The notes beneath the pieces were generated by a model. It was not told the origin of the DNA. It saw only the letters and a program-made list of their open reading frames with translations, and did no database searches. A DNA stretch of 57,710 nt. It comes from Fidelibacterota bacterium. Its GTDB lineage: Bacteria > Fidelibacterota > Marinisomatia > Marinisomatales > TCS55. A program made the translations under genes and the position numbers. The stretch's first letter is position 1. Every line of letters starts with the position of its first letter. Below, one piece after another: positions 8,687 to 17,537 of the stretch. The stretch spans positions 1-57,710 of the forward strand of contig JASLML010000004.1 of NCBI GenBank assembly GCA_030746535.1, read 5' to 3'.

Positions 8687-8690
8687 AACA

Positions 8691-9389
8691 ATGATAAGAG
8701 AAAATTCAAAATTTATGATGACAAAACTTCCGTTGATCGGAATGGCATCTTTTCTTTTATTTTTATTCCTTTCCATTTCATCCTACCCGGGCGGAACAAT
8801 AAAGAATTCTGCGCATGTAGGTTATTCCTATTCGGAAAATTATTTAAGCGATCTGGGGCGAACAAAAACACCGGCGGGAGCAGACAATACGCAATCGATG
8901 CTTCTTTTTATCGCCGCACTGGCGGCAATCAGCTTTTCAATGGCAGGCTTCTTTTACGGAAATTATTCCTTTTTTAACAGGTCTTTCCCGAAAAAAGGCA
9001 AAGGTCTTACCATTGGATCATTTCTCTTTATACTGAGTTTTGCTTTTCTGCTGGGAGTCGGCCTTACGCCGGCAAACACGATGCTTACACCCCATATATT
9101 TTTCGCCAAATGGTATTTTCGAATCATATTTATTGCCGCCCTGTGCTACACTCCTGCATTTTACAAATTAAGTAAGCAGACATTTTTTCATGCTGTCGGT
9201 TACGGTATAATTGCACTTTCAACCGGATCCTATATTTTATTTTCGGACCTTAAACTTGGCCGGCACTTATTTGCAGATATGTATGTACCTGACGTTATAT
9301 CGCAAAAACTCATTGTTGTATCGCTTATTTTGGGAACAGGGCTGGTCGGGTTTTTTAACAGCCGCCTGCTGAAAAATCATCGGGATTAG
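8691..9389 (+). CDS. DUF998-type integral membrane protein
   Basis: About 232 residues from ATG 8691; ATG 8715 or 8718 are alternatives and none has a strong ribosome site. A longer upstream reading overlaps the surface-protein gene and is rejected. About six transmembrane helices are seen. The first loop has SSYPGGT and ENYLSDLGR, which recall the DUF998 family of predicted membrane proteins. No catalytic residues are evident. It is last in the arsC unit and followed by a strong terminator. Function unknown. Confidence 0.78.
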   Translation: MIRENSKFMMTKLPLIGMASFLLFLFLSISSYPGGTIKNSAHVGYSYSENYLSDLGRTKTPAGADNTQSMLLFIAALAAISFSMAGFFYGNYSFFNRSFPKKGKGLTIGSFLFILSFAFLLGVGLTPANTMLTPHIFFAKWYFRIIFIAALCYTPAFYKLSKQTFFHAVGYGIIALSTGSYILFSDLKLGRHLFADMYVPDVISQKLIVVSLILGTGLVGFFNSRLLKNHRD

Positions 9390-9403
9390 CGGAAAACGCA
9401 TAC

Positions 9404-9433
9404 AATAAAGGGGCAGAATTCTGCCCCTTTTTT
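9404..9433 (+). terminator. Rho-independent terminator (probably bidirectional)
   Basis: 10-bp stem AAAGGGGCAG (9407-9416) paired with CTGCCCCTTT (9421-9430), AATT loop, T run through 9433. It ends the DUF998 gene on the plus strand and lies just past the stop of the minus-strand barrel gene, whose U-run (TTTATT) is weaker. Confidence 0.9.
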
Positions 9434-9458
9434 ATAATTCTAGCTAATTGGATGGTTA

Positions 9459-10178
9459 TCAAAAACCCATTCCAACTTTAAATAGAAGGCTTCCATAGCC
9501 ACTGGATCCGTCATACGTTTTGCCAATCGTATAGCGGTAGTTCACAAAACTATCCAAAAAGAGCAGTTTTAATTGTACGCCCGCCTGAAGATGAATTCCT
9601 GTTGTTGATTCCACATTGTCATTAATGTAATCCACAATTTTATCTTCCATAGAATCTGGGCTGTCAATGCTGTCATAGAGTTCGCTTCCCAATAATGTTT
9701 CCATCATGGTAATGGACGTCAGGGGAAACGCCTTATGAAAATTCAGTCCGCCTCCTGCATGTAGTTTTAAACCGCCGAAAACCGGAACAGTGCCGTCAAA
9801 GAGCTCCTTCCTCGCTGTCACATAGGTAGAAGTTCTAACCCAGACAAAATCCACATAACCTGTTTCCGTGGTTGATCCTGCAGTCGGAATACTCTGAAAA
9901 TTAAATTTATAGGTATTCCCCACCGCTTCAAAATCCACCTCCAAATCAATAACGGGAATTATATCCAGGTACAGATAGCCTCCAATTCCGACGCCTCCGG
10001 TAATTCCTTTCCGAATCATTCTCGCGGTTGCGAGGCTGCCTGCCTTATCCTCGGTCGAAGAACTAATTTCTCCCTGATCCTGGATAACATTCAGCCCAAA
10101 GCCGACAATTGCATCCGCTCTCCCAATAAACAGGATTTGGCTGACAAGTATAATAAATGCTGTTTTCTTTAATTTCAT
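9459..10178 (-). CDS. Outer-membrane beta-barrel-like protein
   Basis: 239 residues: signal peptide (about 1-23, ending RADA), then alternating beta strands rich in Gly and aromatic residues, ending in the terminal Phe (FKVGMGF) typical of barrels inserted by the Bam complex. An acidic helical insert is seen at about 168-195 (SPDSMEDKIVDYIND). I do not recognise a specific family. It is monocistronic between its own upstream gap and the terminator at 9404-9433. The start has a GGGA-like ribosome site. Confidence 0.72.
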   Translation of the reverse strand: MKLKKTAFIILVSQILFIGRADAIVGFGLNVIQDQGEISSSTEDKAGSLATARMIRKGITGGVGIGGYLYLDIIPVIDLEVDFEAVGNTYKFNFQSIPTAGSTTETGYVDFVWVRTSTYVTARKELFDGTVPVFGGLKLHAGGGLNFHKAFPLTSITMMETLLGSELYDSIDSPDSMEDKIVDYINDNVESTTGIHLQAGVQLKLLFLDSFVNYRYTIGKTYDGSSGYGSLLFKVGMGF

Positions 10179-10289
10179 GACAGTTCCCTTTTTAATAATT
10201 ATTATGACGTAAATTTAACGGAAACTGGCAAGGGGAACACAGAAAAATGTTTTTCCGGGTCAGGAACAATTTTCACATACCGCAGTAGT

Positions 10290-10295
10290 TATAAT
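10290..10295 (+). promoter_or_regulatory. Candidate -10 box of the PDZ-protein gene
   Basis: A perfect TATAAT 22 bases before the ATG at 10318, followed by a GAGG ribosome site. No good -35 is seen at 16-18 bases upstream. Confidence 0.45.
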
Positions 10296-10317
10296 TAATT
10301 AACGAGGATAAATAATC

Positions 10318-11157
10318 ATGCTTAACACACTATTAGCTGCACTGTTGCTCATTTCAACCGCGCTTGCGGGCGGAGATGATAAGAAAGTCATTATCAAAAA
10401 AGTTATTGTCGGTGACCAAACTGAAGATATAAATATTGATGTGGATGCTAAAGTTGAGGACAATGTTTGCACCATCATCATCACGCGGGACGGAGAAACG
10501 AGCGAATTTTCCTTTGATATCGATGACAAGGAAGCTTTGGCTGAGATCGAGAAAAAGATCGAAGGATTGGGGTTGGATGCCCATGTGAAGGCTCTGACGC
10601 TTGGCGATGAAAGTAAATTCATTATAGATGCCGGAAGCTCTGATGGAGCATTTCTCGGGGTCCATCTTCAGGATTTAACCGATCAGCTTCGAACCTACTT
10701 CAAAGTAAAGGAAGATTCCGGAGTGCTTGTATCCGAAGTTGTGAAGGACAGCCCGGCGGAAAAAGGCGGCATTAAAGCCGGTGATGTCATCATTAGCGTT
10801 GACATGAAAGAGATTAGCGGACCAAAAAGCCTCCAAAAAATTATCCGAAGCTACGAGCCGAAGGGCAAGGTCAAATTGACGCTTATGCGAAACGGGAGGA
10901 AGAAAACAGTTTCCGCCGTTTTGGGAGAGCAGGAAAGCAAATTCAGCTGGAAACATGCAATTCCGGAAGATGACCATAAAATGATGTTTTTTAATATGGA
11001 TAGCGATATCCATGAAATGGATGACCATATTAAGAAACAGGTCAGGATTATGAAAAAGCATAAGAATGAGTCGGGAGAAATGCATAATGAATTGAAGGAT
11101 CTCCGTGAAGAATTGGAAGCTCTAAAACAAGAAATTGAAAACCTCAAAAATCCATAA
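10318..11157 (+). CDS. Exported PDZ-domain protein with C-terminal coiled coil
   Basis: 279 residues: signal peptide (1-17, ending ALA), an N-terminal acidic beta domain (about 20-95), a PDZ domain (about 110-200; FLGVHL, then SPAEKGGIKAGD and an I-x-S-V-D strand) and a C-terminal coiled coil (about 235-278) of EEL/ALKQEIENL heptads. There is no protease domain, so it differs from DegP/HtrA. It could bind C-termini of envelope proteins and oligomerise through its tail. It has its own promoter, ribosome site (GAGG) and terminator, so it is a monocistronic gene. Function unknown. Confidence 0.82.
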   Translation: MLNTLLAALLLISTALAGGDDKKVIIKKVIVGDQTEDINIDVDAKVEDNVCTIIITRDGETSEFSFDIDDKEALAEIEKKIEGLGLDAHVKALTLGDESKFIIDAGSSDGAFLGVHLQDLTDQLRTYFKVKEDSGVLVSEVVKDSPAEKGGIKAGDVIISVDMKEISGPKSLQKIIRSYEPKGKVKLTLMRNGRKKTVSAVLGEQESKFSWKHAIPEDDHKMMFFNMDSDIHEMDDHIKKQVRIMKKHKNESGEMHNELKDLREELEALKQEIENLKNP

Positions 11158-11186
11158 GCATAGAGCAACAATTCAGATTTATTACT

Positions 11187-11215
11187 AACAGGCCGGTTTC
11201 CCGGCCTGTTTTTTT
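11187..11215 (+). terminator. Rho-independent terminator after the PDZ gene
   Basis: 10-bp stem AACAGGCCGG (11187-11196) with CCGGCCTGTT (11201-11210), TTTC loop, T run 11209-11215. Confidence 0.92.
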
Positions 11216-11273
11216 ATCCATTGAAACCGGGTGGTGCGTCTCCCTAAATTGATTTAAGAGGCATCCTGAAAAC

Positions 11274-13526
11274 ATGAAAATAAAGCCAATCCTCCTCGCC
11301 TCCTTCCTTCTTGTGACAATCACAGCTGCGCAGGAATACGTCTGGCCGACTGATGCCGGCACTATGTTCTCATCAAATTTTGGTGAATACCGGGATCATC
11401 ATTTTCACATGGGCGTGGACATCAAAACAAGTGAAAAGGAAGGCGCAGCGGCGATCGCTATTTATGACGGTTACATTTCGAGGATGGTTGCGAATTTTAC
11501 AGGATTTGGGAAAGCACTCTACCTTACAACATCCGATGGAAAAACTGCAGTCTATGCGCACCTCAGCTGGTTTTCGCCGCTGCTCGAATCCGTTTTGAAG
11601 AACATCCAGCAAGAGCGTGACTCTTATCTAGTCAACGAATATTTCGGGCCTGACGATTTTCCGATTTTGAAAGGTGAGGTTGTCGGATATACCGGGAATA
11701 CGGGCTCATCCTCGGGTCCTCACCTGCATTTCGAATTGAGAAATAATGAAGAGCAGCCGTTAAATCCGCTTACTCATGGGCTACCAGTACAAGACAGAGT
11801 TCCTCCGATATTCAGGGAACTTGCTGTTATTCCGCTTTCAGCTGATACGTGGATAAATGGTGCACGATTGACCCAAACCTTTCCACTCCGTCAGGATAAA
11901 AGCGGCATTTACCGGTTTCCGGATACCTTGAACTGTCTTGGGAAAATTGGGCTCGCAATAAAAGCGGTAGATAAGCGTGAGGGTGCAAACAATATTTATC
12001 AGTTAAGAAAAATTGAATTATGGATCGATGAAAAATTATATTATATCCTGCAGTTTGATACGCTTGATTATTCCCAAACAAAAAAAGTACATACAGTCAG
12101 AGACTACAATCTGGATCGTTTAAATCTTGGAGAATTTTCCAAGCTTTACCGCCTAAGCGGCTACCCGGACGTTACAGTTGCGCAGGATCATTTTGGACGG
12201 CCCTTTAATGTATCTCCCGGATTTCATGCAATAGAAATCAGGGGATTTGATGCTGCGGGGAATATGTCAAAAGTAGTCGGAAAAATTTTCGGCAATCCTC
12301 CTTTTGATATGATGATTGCTGACATCGCACATCATCAAGACGAAATACAGTTCAGTTTTAAGCCGCGTAAAATTGTAATTCCGATCGAGGAAGTTATTGC
12401 ATATAGCTTTACATCATACGGATATGCAGACAGGAAGATTGAAGTTGCTGCAAAAAAGGCATCAAAAGATGAAATTGTTTATTCCTTCCCCAAAAAGCAG
12501 ATAGAAAGGCGCGCATTGCAGTTCATTGGCATAAATAAACTTGGTGCTTACTCAAAACCCATTCACTGGATGGACGCTGTGCCACATGCGGATGGAAACT
12601 ATATTGATGTCGATTTAGATATATCCCATTTTGAAACGGGCGTTTTTGTTCAGGTTGAAACCGAACAGACTGTTCAGTCGGAAGTAAGCATCGCGCTCAA
12701 CCGGGGCACATCGCTTATGCCGATGAAAATCGAAAAGACGCACCCTAATGTATATCTGACAAAAATGATTGATCCCCAATTTTTCAACGCCATCGAAGGG
12801 ATTAATGTAACAATTACGGAAGGCACCGAGCGGGAAGTGCGCTTTGCACTTCAGCCGCAGGTAGCCCGCGAAGGTGAATCGGTGACCATTATATCGCAGG
12901 ATAAACTATGCTCTGTCCGAACAAAAAATAATTCTACCTATTTCCCCACGGTGATGTGGATCGAAACAATTGATAATGCTGTTGAACCGACAGAGGGAAC
13001 TCGGCTTTCCGGAGTATACCAGCTTCAACCATTTGAAATTCCTCTTAAGGATTCAATTCATGTGGGAGTGCGTTTTGACCAAAGAACAGCAAATAAAAAT
13101 AATATAGGCCTGTATTATTATGATAAAAATGATGGCTGGACATTCATCAACAGCACAGTCAGCAAAAAGCGGAAAGTGGTTACAGGTGCTTTGAGTAGCC
13201 TTGAAGCAATTGCTATTCTACAGGATATAACACCTCCAAGAGTTGTGGATTCATTCCCCGGAAACGGAGGAAAATATGAATCTTATACGATGGAAGTTCT
13301 TCGCATTTCCGTTAAAGATGATCTATCTGATATTGATACGGATGAAAAATCCATGTCACTTTCTCTGGATGGCGAAGATTTAAGATTTGCTTATCAGCCT
13401 GTGCTGCAGGAAATATCTTATCATCTTGATGCTCCGCTGAGCCCGGGATCGCATAGTATGAAATTGACCATTCATGATAAGGCTGGGAACAAGACCAATC
13501 GAACCATAAATTTTGTGATTAACTGA
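11274..13526 (+). CDS. M23 family metallopeptidase, large exported form
   Basis: 750 residues with a signal peptide (1-19, ending ITAAQ). The LytM/M23 endopeptidase domain lies near residues 25-170. Zinc ligands are H45 and D49 (HFHMGVD) and H152 of HLH (150-152), and H96 (YAHLS) is the expected catalytic His, so it should be an active peptidoglycan peptidase. Most M23 proteins have extra domains before the catalytic one; here about 580 residues of beta-rich modules follow it, the last (about 655-750) being an Ig-like domain (TPPRVVDSFPGNGG... LSPGSHSMKLTIHDKAGN). It overlaps the rhomboid gene by one base (TGATG) and opens an eight-gene run. Confidence 0.92.
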   Translation: MKIKPILLASFLLVTITAAQEYVWPTDAGTMFSSNFGEYRDHHFHMGVDIKTSEKEGAAAIAIYDGYISRMVANFTGFGKALYLTTSDGKTAVYAHLSWFSPLLESVLKNIQQERDSYLVNEYFGPDDFPILKGEVVGYTGNTGSSSGPHLHFELRNNEEQPLNPLTHGLPVQDRVPPIFRELAVIPLSADTWINGARLTQTFPLRQDKSGIYRFPDTLNCLGKIGLAIKAVDKREGANNIYQLRKIELWIDEKLYYILQFDTLDYSQTKKVHTVRDYNLDRLNLGEFSKLYRLSGYPDVTVAQDHFGRPFNVSPGFHAIEIRGFDAAGNMSKVVGKIFGNPPFDMMIADIAHHQDEIQFSFKPRKIVIPIEEVIAYSFTSYGYADRKIEVAAKKASKDEIVYSFPKKQIERRALQFIGINKLGAYSKPIHWMDAVPHADGNYIDVDLDISHFETGVFVQVETEQTVQSEVSIALNRGTSLMPMKIEKTHPNVYLTKMIDPQFFNAIEGINVTITEGTEREVRFALQPQVAREGESVTIISQDKLCSVRTKNNSTYFPTVMWIETIDNAVEPTEGTRLSGVYQLQPFEIPLKDSIHVGVRFDQRTANKNNIGLYYYDKNDGWTFINSTVSKKRKVVTGALSSLEAIAILQDITPPRVVDSFPGNGGKYESYTMEVLRISVKDDLSDIDTDEKSMSLSLDGEDLRFAYQPVLQEISYHLDAPLSPGSHSMKLTIHDKAGNKTNRTINFVIN

Positions 13527-14182
13527 TGTTTTTCCCTTATCGAGATGACAATCCGCATATTTTGGTCCCTTATGTTACGTACGGGATTATTGCGCTGAAT
13601 ATCTTTGTATTCTGCATTCAGATGGGAATGGAATTTTCAGATCCTTTAGCTGCAAGATCATTTATTTATTCGTTTGGCCTTGTGCCTGCTGATTTTGGAA
13701 TCGTAAACATTTTTACATCTATGTTTCTTCACGGAGGATTCGCACACATAATTGGAAATATGTGGTTTTTGTGGATCTTTGGCGACAATGTTGAAAGTGC
13801 GCTTGGGCATACCCGTTTCATTGTATTTTATTTGCTTTGCGGGATTGCTGCCGCTCTGCTCCAGGTTATCATAGATCCTTCTTCCCAAATCCCTATGGTG
13901 GGAGCAAGCGGCGCAATTGCAGGAGTGCTGGGTGCATACATGATTCGCTATCCAAGAGCACGCGTTCATGTATTTGTGTTTATATTCATATTTATTTCAA
14001 CCATCCGAATTCCTGCAATGTATGTGCTGGGATTCTGGTTTCTGATGCAGCTCAGTAGCGGGCTGGGAACATTGGGACTGGATACAACCGGAGGCGTGGC
14101 CTGGTTTGCCCACATCGGAGGTTTCATAGCAGGAATTGGTTTTGAAAGAGCAAGCCGGCTAATAAAATTTGAAAAGGTGTAA
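13526..14182 (+). CDS. Rhomboid family intramembrane serine protease
   Basis: 218 residues with six or so transmembrane helices. The catalytic dyad is visible: S128 in GASGA and H196 in AHIGGF. The conserved L1-loop/helix-2 motif HGGFAHIIGNMWFL is at 69-82. It cleaves transmembrane segments of membrane proteins; the substrate is unknown. Expressed with the M23 peptidase (one-base overlap) and 2 bases upstream of cdd. Confidence 0.95.
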   Translation: MFFPYRDDNPHILVPYVTYGIIALNIFVFCIQMGMEFSDPLAARSFIYSFGLVPADFGIVNIFTSMFLHGGFAHIIGNMWFLWIFGDNVESALGHTRFIVFYLLCGIAAALLQVIIDPSSQIPMVGASGAIAGVLGAYMIRYPRARVHVFVFIFIFISTIRIPAMYVLGFWFLMQLSSGLGTLGLDTTGGVAWFAHIGGFIAGIGFERASRLIKFEKV

Positions 14183-14184
14183 CA

Positions 14185-14565
14185 ATGGATAAATTGATTG
14201 AAAGCGCATTAAAAGCGAGGGAAAATGCACACGCTCCGTATTCCAATTTCAAGGTTGGGGCTGCCGTTGAATCATCAACCGGTGAGATTATAGCCGGATG
14301 CAATGTGGAATCAAGCAGCTATGGACTCACCAACTGCGCCGAACGAACTGCACTTTTCAAAGCTGTTTCTGAAGGGCATACTTCCTTTAAGGCAATCGCT
14401 GTTATCTCTGAAACGGGTGCTTATCCCTGTGGTGCATGCAGACAAATTATTTGGGAATTATGCGGCGATATTCCAGTGATTATTGCTGCAGCAAACGGTT
14501 CAAGTGAAACCCGCAATGCATCGGAACTGCTTCCAGATGCTTTTGACGATAGTAAACTGCCGTGA
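14185..14565 (+). CDS. cdd: Cytidine deaminase
   Basis: 126 residues, the short tetrameric form. Converts cytidine and deoxycytidine to uridine and deoxyuridine. Zinc and catalytic residues are C51-A-E53 and C82-G-A-C85 (PCGACRQ). The N-terminal SNFKVGAA motif binds the nucleoside. First gene of a pyrimidine salvage block (cdd, udk, tdk, transporter), overlapping udk by 4 bases. Confidence 0.97.
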   Translation: MDKLIESALKARENAHAPYSNFKVGAAVESSTGEIIAGCNVESSSYGLTNCAERTALFKAVSEGHTSFKAIAVISETGAYPCGACRQIIWELCGDIPVIIAAANGSSETRNASELLPDAFDDSKLP

Positions 14566-15185
14566 AGCATAAAGCAATATTGATCGGTATTGCAGGAGGC
14601 ACAGGCTCTGGCAAAACAAAGCTGGCGCGGGAATTGCTGAAAGAATACGGCCCTGGCGAGGTGGTGGTCATTGAACAGGATTCCTATTACAATGATTTAT
14701 CTGATTTACCGGAAGAAAAACGCATCGAACAGAATTTTGATCATCCCGATGCATTCGAATTCAATTTATTAATTAATCACCTTGAAGATCTGCTCGGATG
14801 GAAAAAGGTGGATGTCCCCATATACGATTTTTCGACACACACCAGGCTTTTGGAAACGAGATCAGTTGACCCTCATCATGTCATTGTTCTCGAGGGAATC
14901 ATGGTATTAGTTGACCCTGCTTTGAGGGATTTGATGGATATTAAAGTCTATGTGGAAACACCTGCGGATATTAGGTTCATTCGGAGACTGACGCGGGACA
15001 GAGTGGAACGGGAGCGCAGTACCCAATCTGTGATTGATCAATATCTTTCCACGGTACGAAGCATGCACGAGCAATTTGTGGAACCGTCAAAATTATTTGC
15101 CGATATTATCGTACCGGAAGGCGGAGAAAACACGGTCGCAATCGATTTGATTAGAACAAAAATCTCATCCATCATTCCAAAGTGA
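14562..15185 (+). CDS. udk: Uridine kinase
   Basis: 207 residues with a GTG start in a GTGA overlap with cdd. Phosphorylates uridine and cytidine to UMP and CMP. Walker A GGTGSGKT at about 12-19; the DSYY and F-DHPDAF motifs and the P-x-Y-D-F nucleoside-binding segment are present, with the R-x-x-R-D lid region (RRLTRDRVERERS). It feeds on uridine made by Cdd or imported by the downstream transporter. Confidence 0.97.
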   Translation: MKHKAILIGIAGGTGSGKTKLARELLKEYGPGEVVVIEQDSYYNDLSDLPEEKRIEQNFDHPDAFEFNLLINHLEDLLGWKKVDVPIYDFSTHTRLLETRSVDPHHVIVLEGIMVLVDPALRDLMDIKVYVETPADIRFIRRLTRDRVERERSTQSVIDQYLSTVRSMHEQFVEPSKLFADIIVPEGGENTVAIDLIRTKISSIIPK

Positions 15186-15193
15186 TTTAACAT

Positions 15194-15754
15194 ATGACAT
15201 TAACACCGAAAAATACCGGCTGGATTGAAGTTATCTGCGGCAGCATGTTCAGCGGAAAAACAGAAGAACTTATCCGCAGACTGAAACGCGCTGAAATTGC
15301 CCAGATGAAAACTGCAATATTCAGACCGGCAATAGATGACAGGTATGAAAAAGAGCATATCGTTTCGCACAATCAGTCAAAACTAAAATCTTACACGGTG
15401 GAACAGTCCAAAGACATTCTTGATCTTGCAAACGGCGCTGATGTAGTGGGCATTGATGAAGCTCAGTTTTTTGATGAAGGCATTGTTTCCATTTGTAAAT
15501 CTCTTGCCGAAAAAGCACGTGTTGTTGTTGCCGGGCTCGATAAGGATTATAAAGCGGAGCCTTTCGGCAATATGCCAAAGCTGATGTGTGAAGCGGACTA
15601 TGTCAGCAAATTACGCGCAATTTGTGTTGTCTGCGGTGATCCCGCAAATTTTACCCAGCGTCTTTCAAAGGATACAAAACAGGTCGTCATTGGCGAAACA
15701 GATATCTACGAAGCGCGGTGCAGAAGATGTTATAACCCACCTGAAAGATCGTGA
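15194..15754 (+). CDS. tdk: Thymidine kinase (type II)
   Basis: 186 residues. Phosphorylates thymidine to dTMP. P-loop GSMFSGKTEELIRR (about 16-29), Walker-B-like GIDEAQFF, a lasso region, and a four-cysteine zinc site (C-V-V-C near 143 and C-R-R-C near 178). Eight bases after udk; the transporter start overlaps its stop. Confidence 0.97.
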   Translation: MTLTPKNTGWIEVICGSMFSGKTEELIRRLKRAEIAQMKTAIFRPAIDDRYEKEHIVSHNQSKLKSYTVEQSKDILDLANGADVVGIDEAQFFDEGIVSICKSLAEKARVVVAGLDKDYKAEPFGNMPKLMCEADYVSKLRAICVVCGDPANFTQRLSKDTKQVVIGETDIYEARCRRCYNPPERS

Positions 15755-16974
15755 TGGAAAAAATGACAGGCATCATCGGAATTGTTGTATTGCTGGGCAT
15801 TGCTTTTGCCATGTCCAACAATCGAAAAAACATCAATCTAAGAGTTGTTGGGTGGGGATTAGGCCTTCAGCTGCTGTTTGCTCTGTTCATTCTTAAAACG
15901 CCGGTTGGAGAACCTTTATTTGCATTTTTGGATAAAGCTGTGCGAAAACTTATCAGCTTTTCGGATGCGGGGGGCAATTTTCTTTTCGAATCTTTTGTGC
16001 CAGGAGTCGGTTATCACGAAGCGATGGTGAATTTCGCATTTCGGGCACTGCCAACAATCATCTTCTTTTCAGCCCTTATGACAGTATTATACCATTTTGG
16101 AATCATTCAGTTTGTTGTGAAATGGATTGCCAAGGCCATGCAGAAAACAATGAAAACGAGCGGTTCGGAAACTCTTAGCGTATCCGCAAATATTTTCGTC
16201 GGACAAACGGAGGCGCCGCTGATGATTCGGCCATTCATCCAGAATATGACGAAATCCGAACTGATGACCATCATGACAGGCGGATTTGCTACGGTAGCGG
16301 GAGGCGTTTTGGCTCTGTATGTAAACTGGCTAGGCGACATACCGGGAATTGCGGGGCATTTATTAGCCGCGTCTGTGATGTCCGCTCCGGCAGCACTTGC
16401 AATTGCCAAAATTATCTACCCCGAATCCGGCACGCCGGAAACTGCGGGAGAAATATCACTGGAAGTAGAAAAACCTGATGCCAATTCGATGGATGCTCTG
16501 GGCCGCGGCGCGACTGAAGGATTGAAACTTGCCGCAAATGTAGCCGCAATGCTGATTGCTTTTGTTTCAATGGTGTCTTTGATAAATTACCTTTTGGGAA
16601 TAACAGGAACTTCTTTAGAGGAAATTTTCTCATTTGTATTCAAACCACTCGCATGGGCAATGGGAGTACCCTGGGAAGAAGCCGGAATGATGGGAATGCT
16701 GATGGGTGAAAAGATCGCATTCACGGAACTCATCGCATACGGTGATTTGAAACAGATGTTAGCAACCGGACAAATATCAGACAGAACGGCAATTATCGCC
16801 AGTTACGCGCTTTGCGGATTTGCAAACTTCGGATCGATAGGAATTCAACTAGGCGGCATCGGCGGCATGGCTCCGGAAAGAAGGAAGGATTTGGCAGCAT
16901 TAGTGGTAAAAGCCATGATCGGCGGAGCGCTTGCATCGTGGCTGACTGCAACAATAGCAGGAATATTGATCTAG
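15751..16974 (+). CDS. Concentrative nucleoside transporter (NupC/CNT family)
   Basis: 407 residues (GTG 15751 or ATG 15754) with about 8-10 hydrophobic segments. CNT signatures: GGFATVAGGVLALYV and a GEKIAFTELIAY segment that matches the family's G-x-K-x3-N-E-F-V-A-Y motif but with T in place of N. It should import nucleosides with Na+ or H+. Its place after cdd-udk-tdk points to pyrimidine nucleosides. The N-to-T change sits in the nucleoside-binding region and could shift substrate preference. Confidence 0.93.
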   Translation: MMEKMTGIIGIVVLLGIAFAMSNNRKNINLRVVGWGLGLQLLFALFILKTPVGEPLFAFLDKAVRKLISFSDAGGNFLFESFVPGVGYHEAMVNFAFRALPTIIFFSALMTVLYHFGIIQFVVKWIAKAMQKTMKTSGSETLSVSANIFVGQTEAPLMIRPFIQNMTKSELMTIMTGGFATVAGGVLALYVNWLGDIPGIAGHLLAASVMSAPAALAIAKIIYPESGTPETAGEISLEVEKPDANSMDALGRGATEGLKLAANVAAMLIAFVSMVSLINYLLGITGTSLEEIFSFVFKPLAWAMGVPWEEAGMMGMLMGEKIAFTELIAYGDLKQMLATGQISDRTAIIASYALCGFANFGSIGIQLGGIGGMAPERRKDLAALVVKAMIGGALASWLTATIAGILI

Positions 16975-16978
16975 TGTT

Positions 16979-17536
16979 ATGAAACTCATTTTACTAGGAC
17001 CGCCCGGCGTTGGGAAAGGAACACAAGCCGCAAGGCTGAAAAACCATTTTGATATCATTCACCTCTCAACAGGAGAAATTCTCAGAGGTGAAATGGCAAA
17101 GTCATCTTCGGTCGGAATTCAGGCAAGGCAATTCATTGATGCTGGGAATCTTGTCCCGGATGAAATTCTACTCAAAATGATGAATAATCGTTTGAGAGAA
17201 GATGATTGTGAAAAAGGATATATTTTAGACGGCTTCCCGCGGACCATCCCGCAGGCGGAAGGATTGGATAACCTGATGAATGAACTTGAACATCAGCTTA
17301 ATGCAGTCATTAGTATAACTGCCGATCAGGAAGAACTTGTAAAACGGCTTGTGTTGAGGGCGAAAGATTCCGGAAGAAGCGATGATACCGAATTGGTGAT
17401 ACAAGAACGGCAGCGAGTTTACTGGAATCAGACTTCACCGCTGATCGATTATTACACAAACAAAAATCTTCTAAAATCAGTTGACGGATTAGGATCAATT
17501 GAGGAAATAACTGAAAGGATTTTAAAGGTGCTGTAG
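16979..17536 (+). CDS. adk: Adenylate kinase, short-lid form
   Basis: 185 residues. Interconverts ATP + AMP and 2 ADP. P-loop GPPGVGKGTQ (8-17), AMP-binding LSTGEILR and DGFPRT motifs are all present. The lid is the short form, without the zinc-finger insertion of longer enzymes; it keeps Arg residues at R347-type positions (LRAKDSGRSDD). It starts 4 bases after the transporter gene and is followed by coaE after 1 base. Confidence 0.96.
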   Translation: MKLILLGPPGVGKGTQAARLKNHFDIIHLSTGEILRGEMAKSSSVGIQARQFIDAGNLVPDEILLKMMNNRLREDDCEKGYILDGFPRTIPQAEGLDNLMNELEHQLNAVISITADQEELVKRLVLRAKDSGRSDDTELVIQERQRVYWNQTSPLIDYYTNKNLLKSVDGLGSIEEITERILKVL

Positions 17537-17537
17537 T

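Noticed and set aside
8475-8690. Upstream extension of the DUF998 protein
   Set aside because: It runs inside the FlgD-like domain of the surface protein in another frame; the membrane protein starts at 8691 or shortly after.
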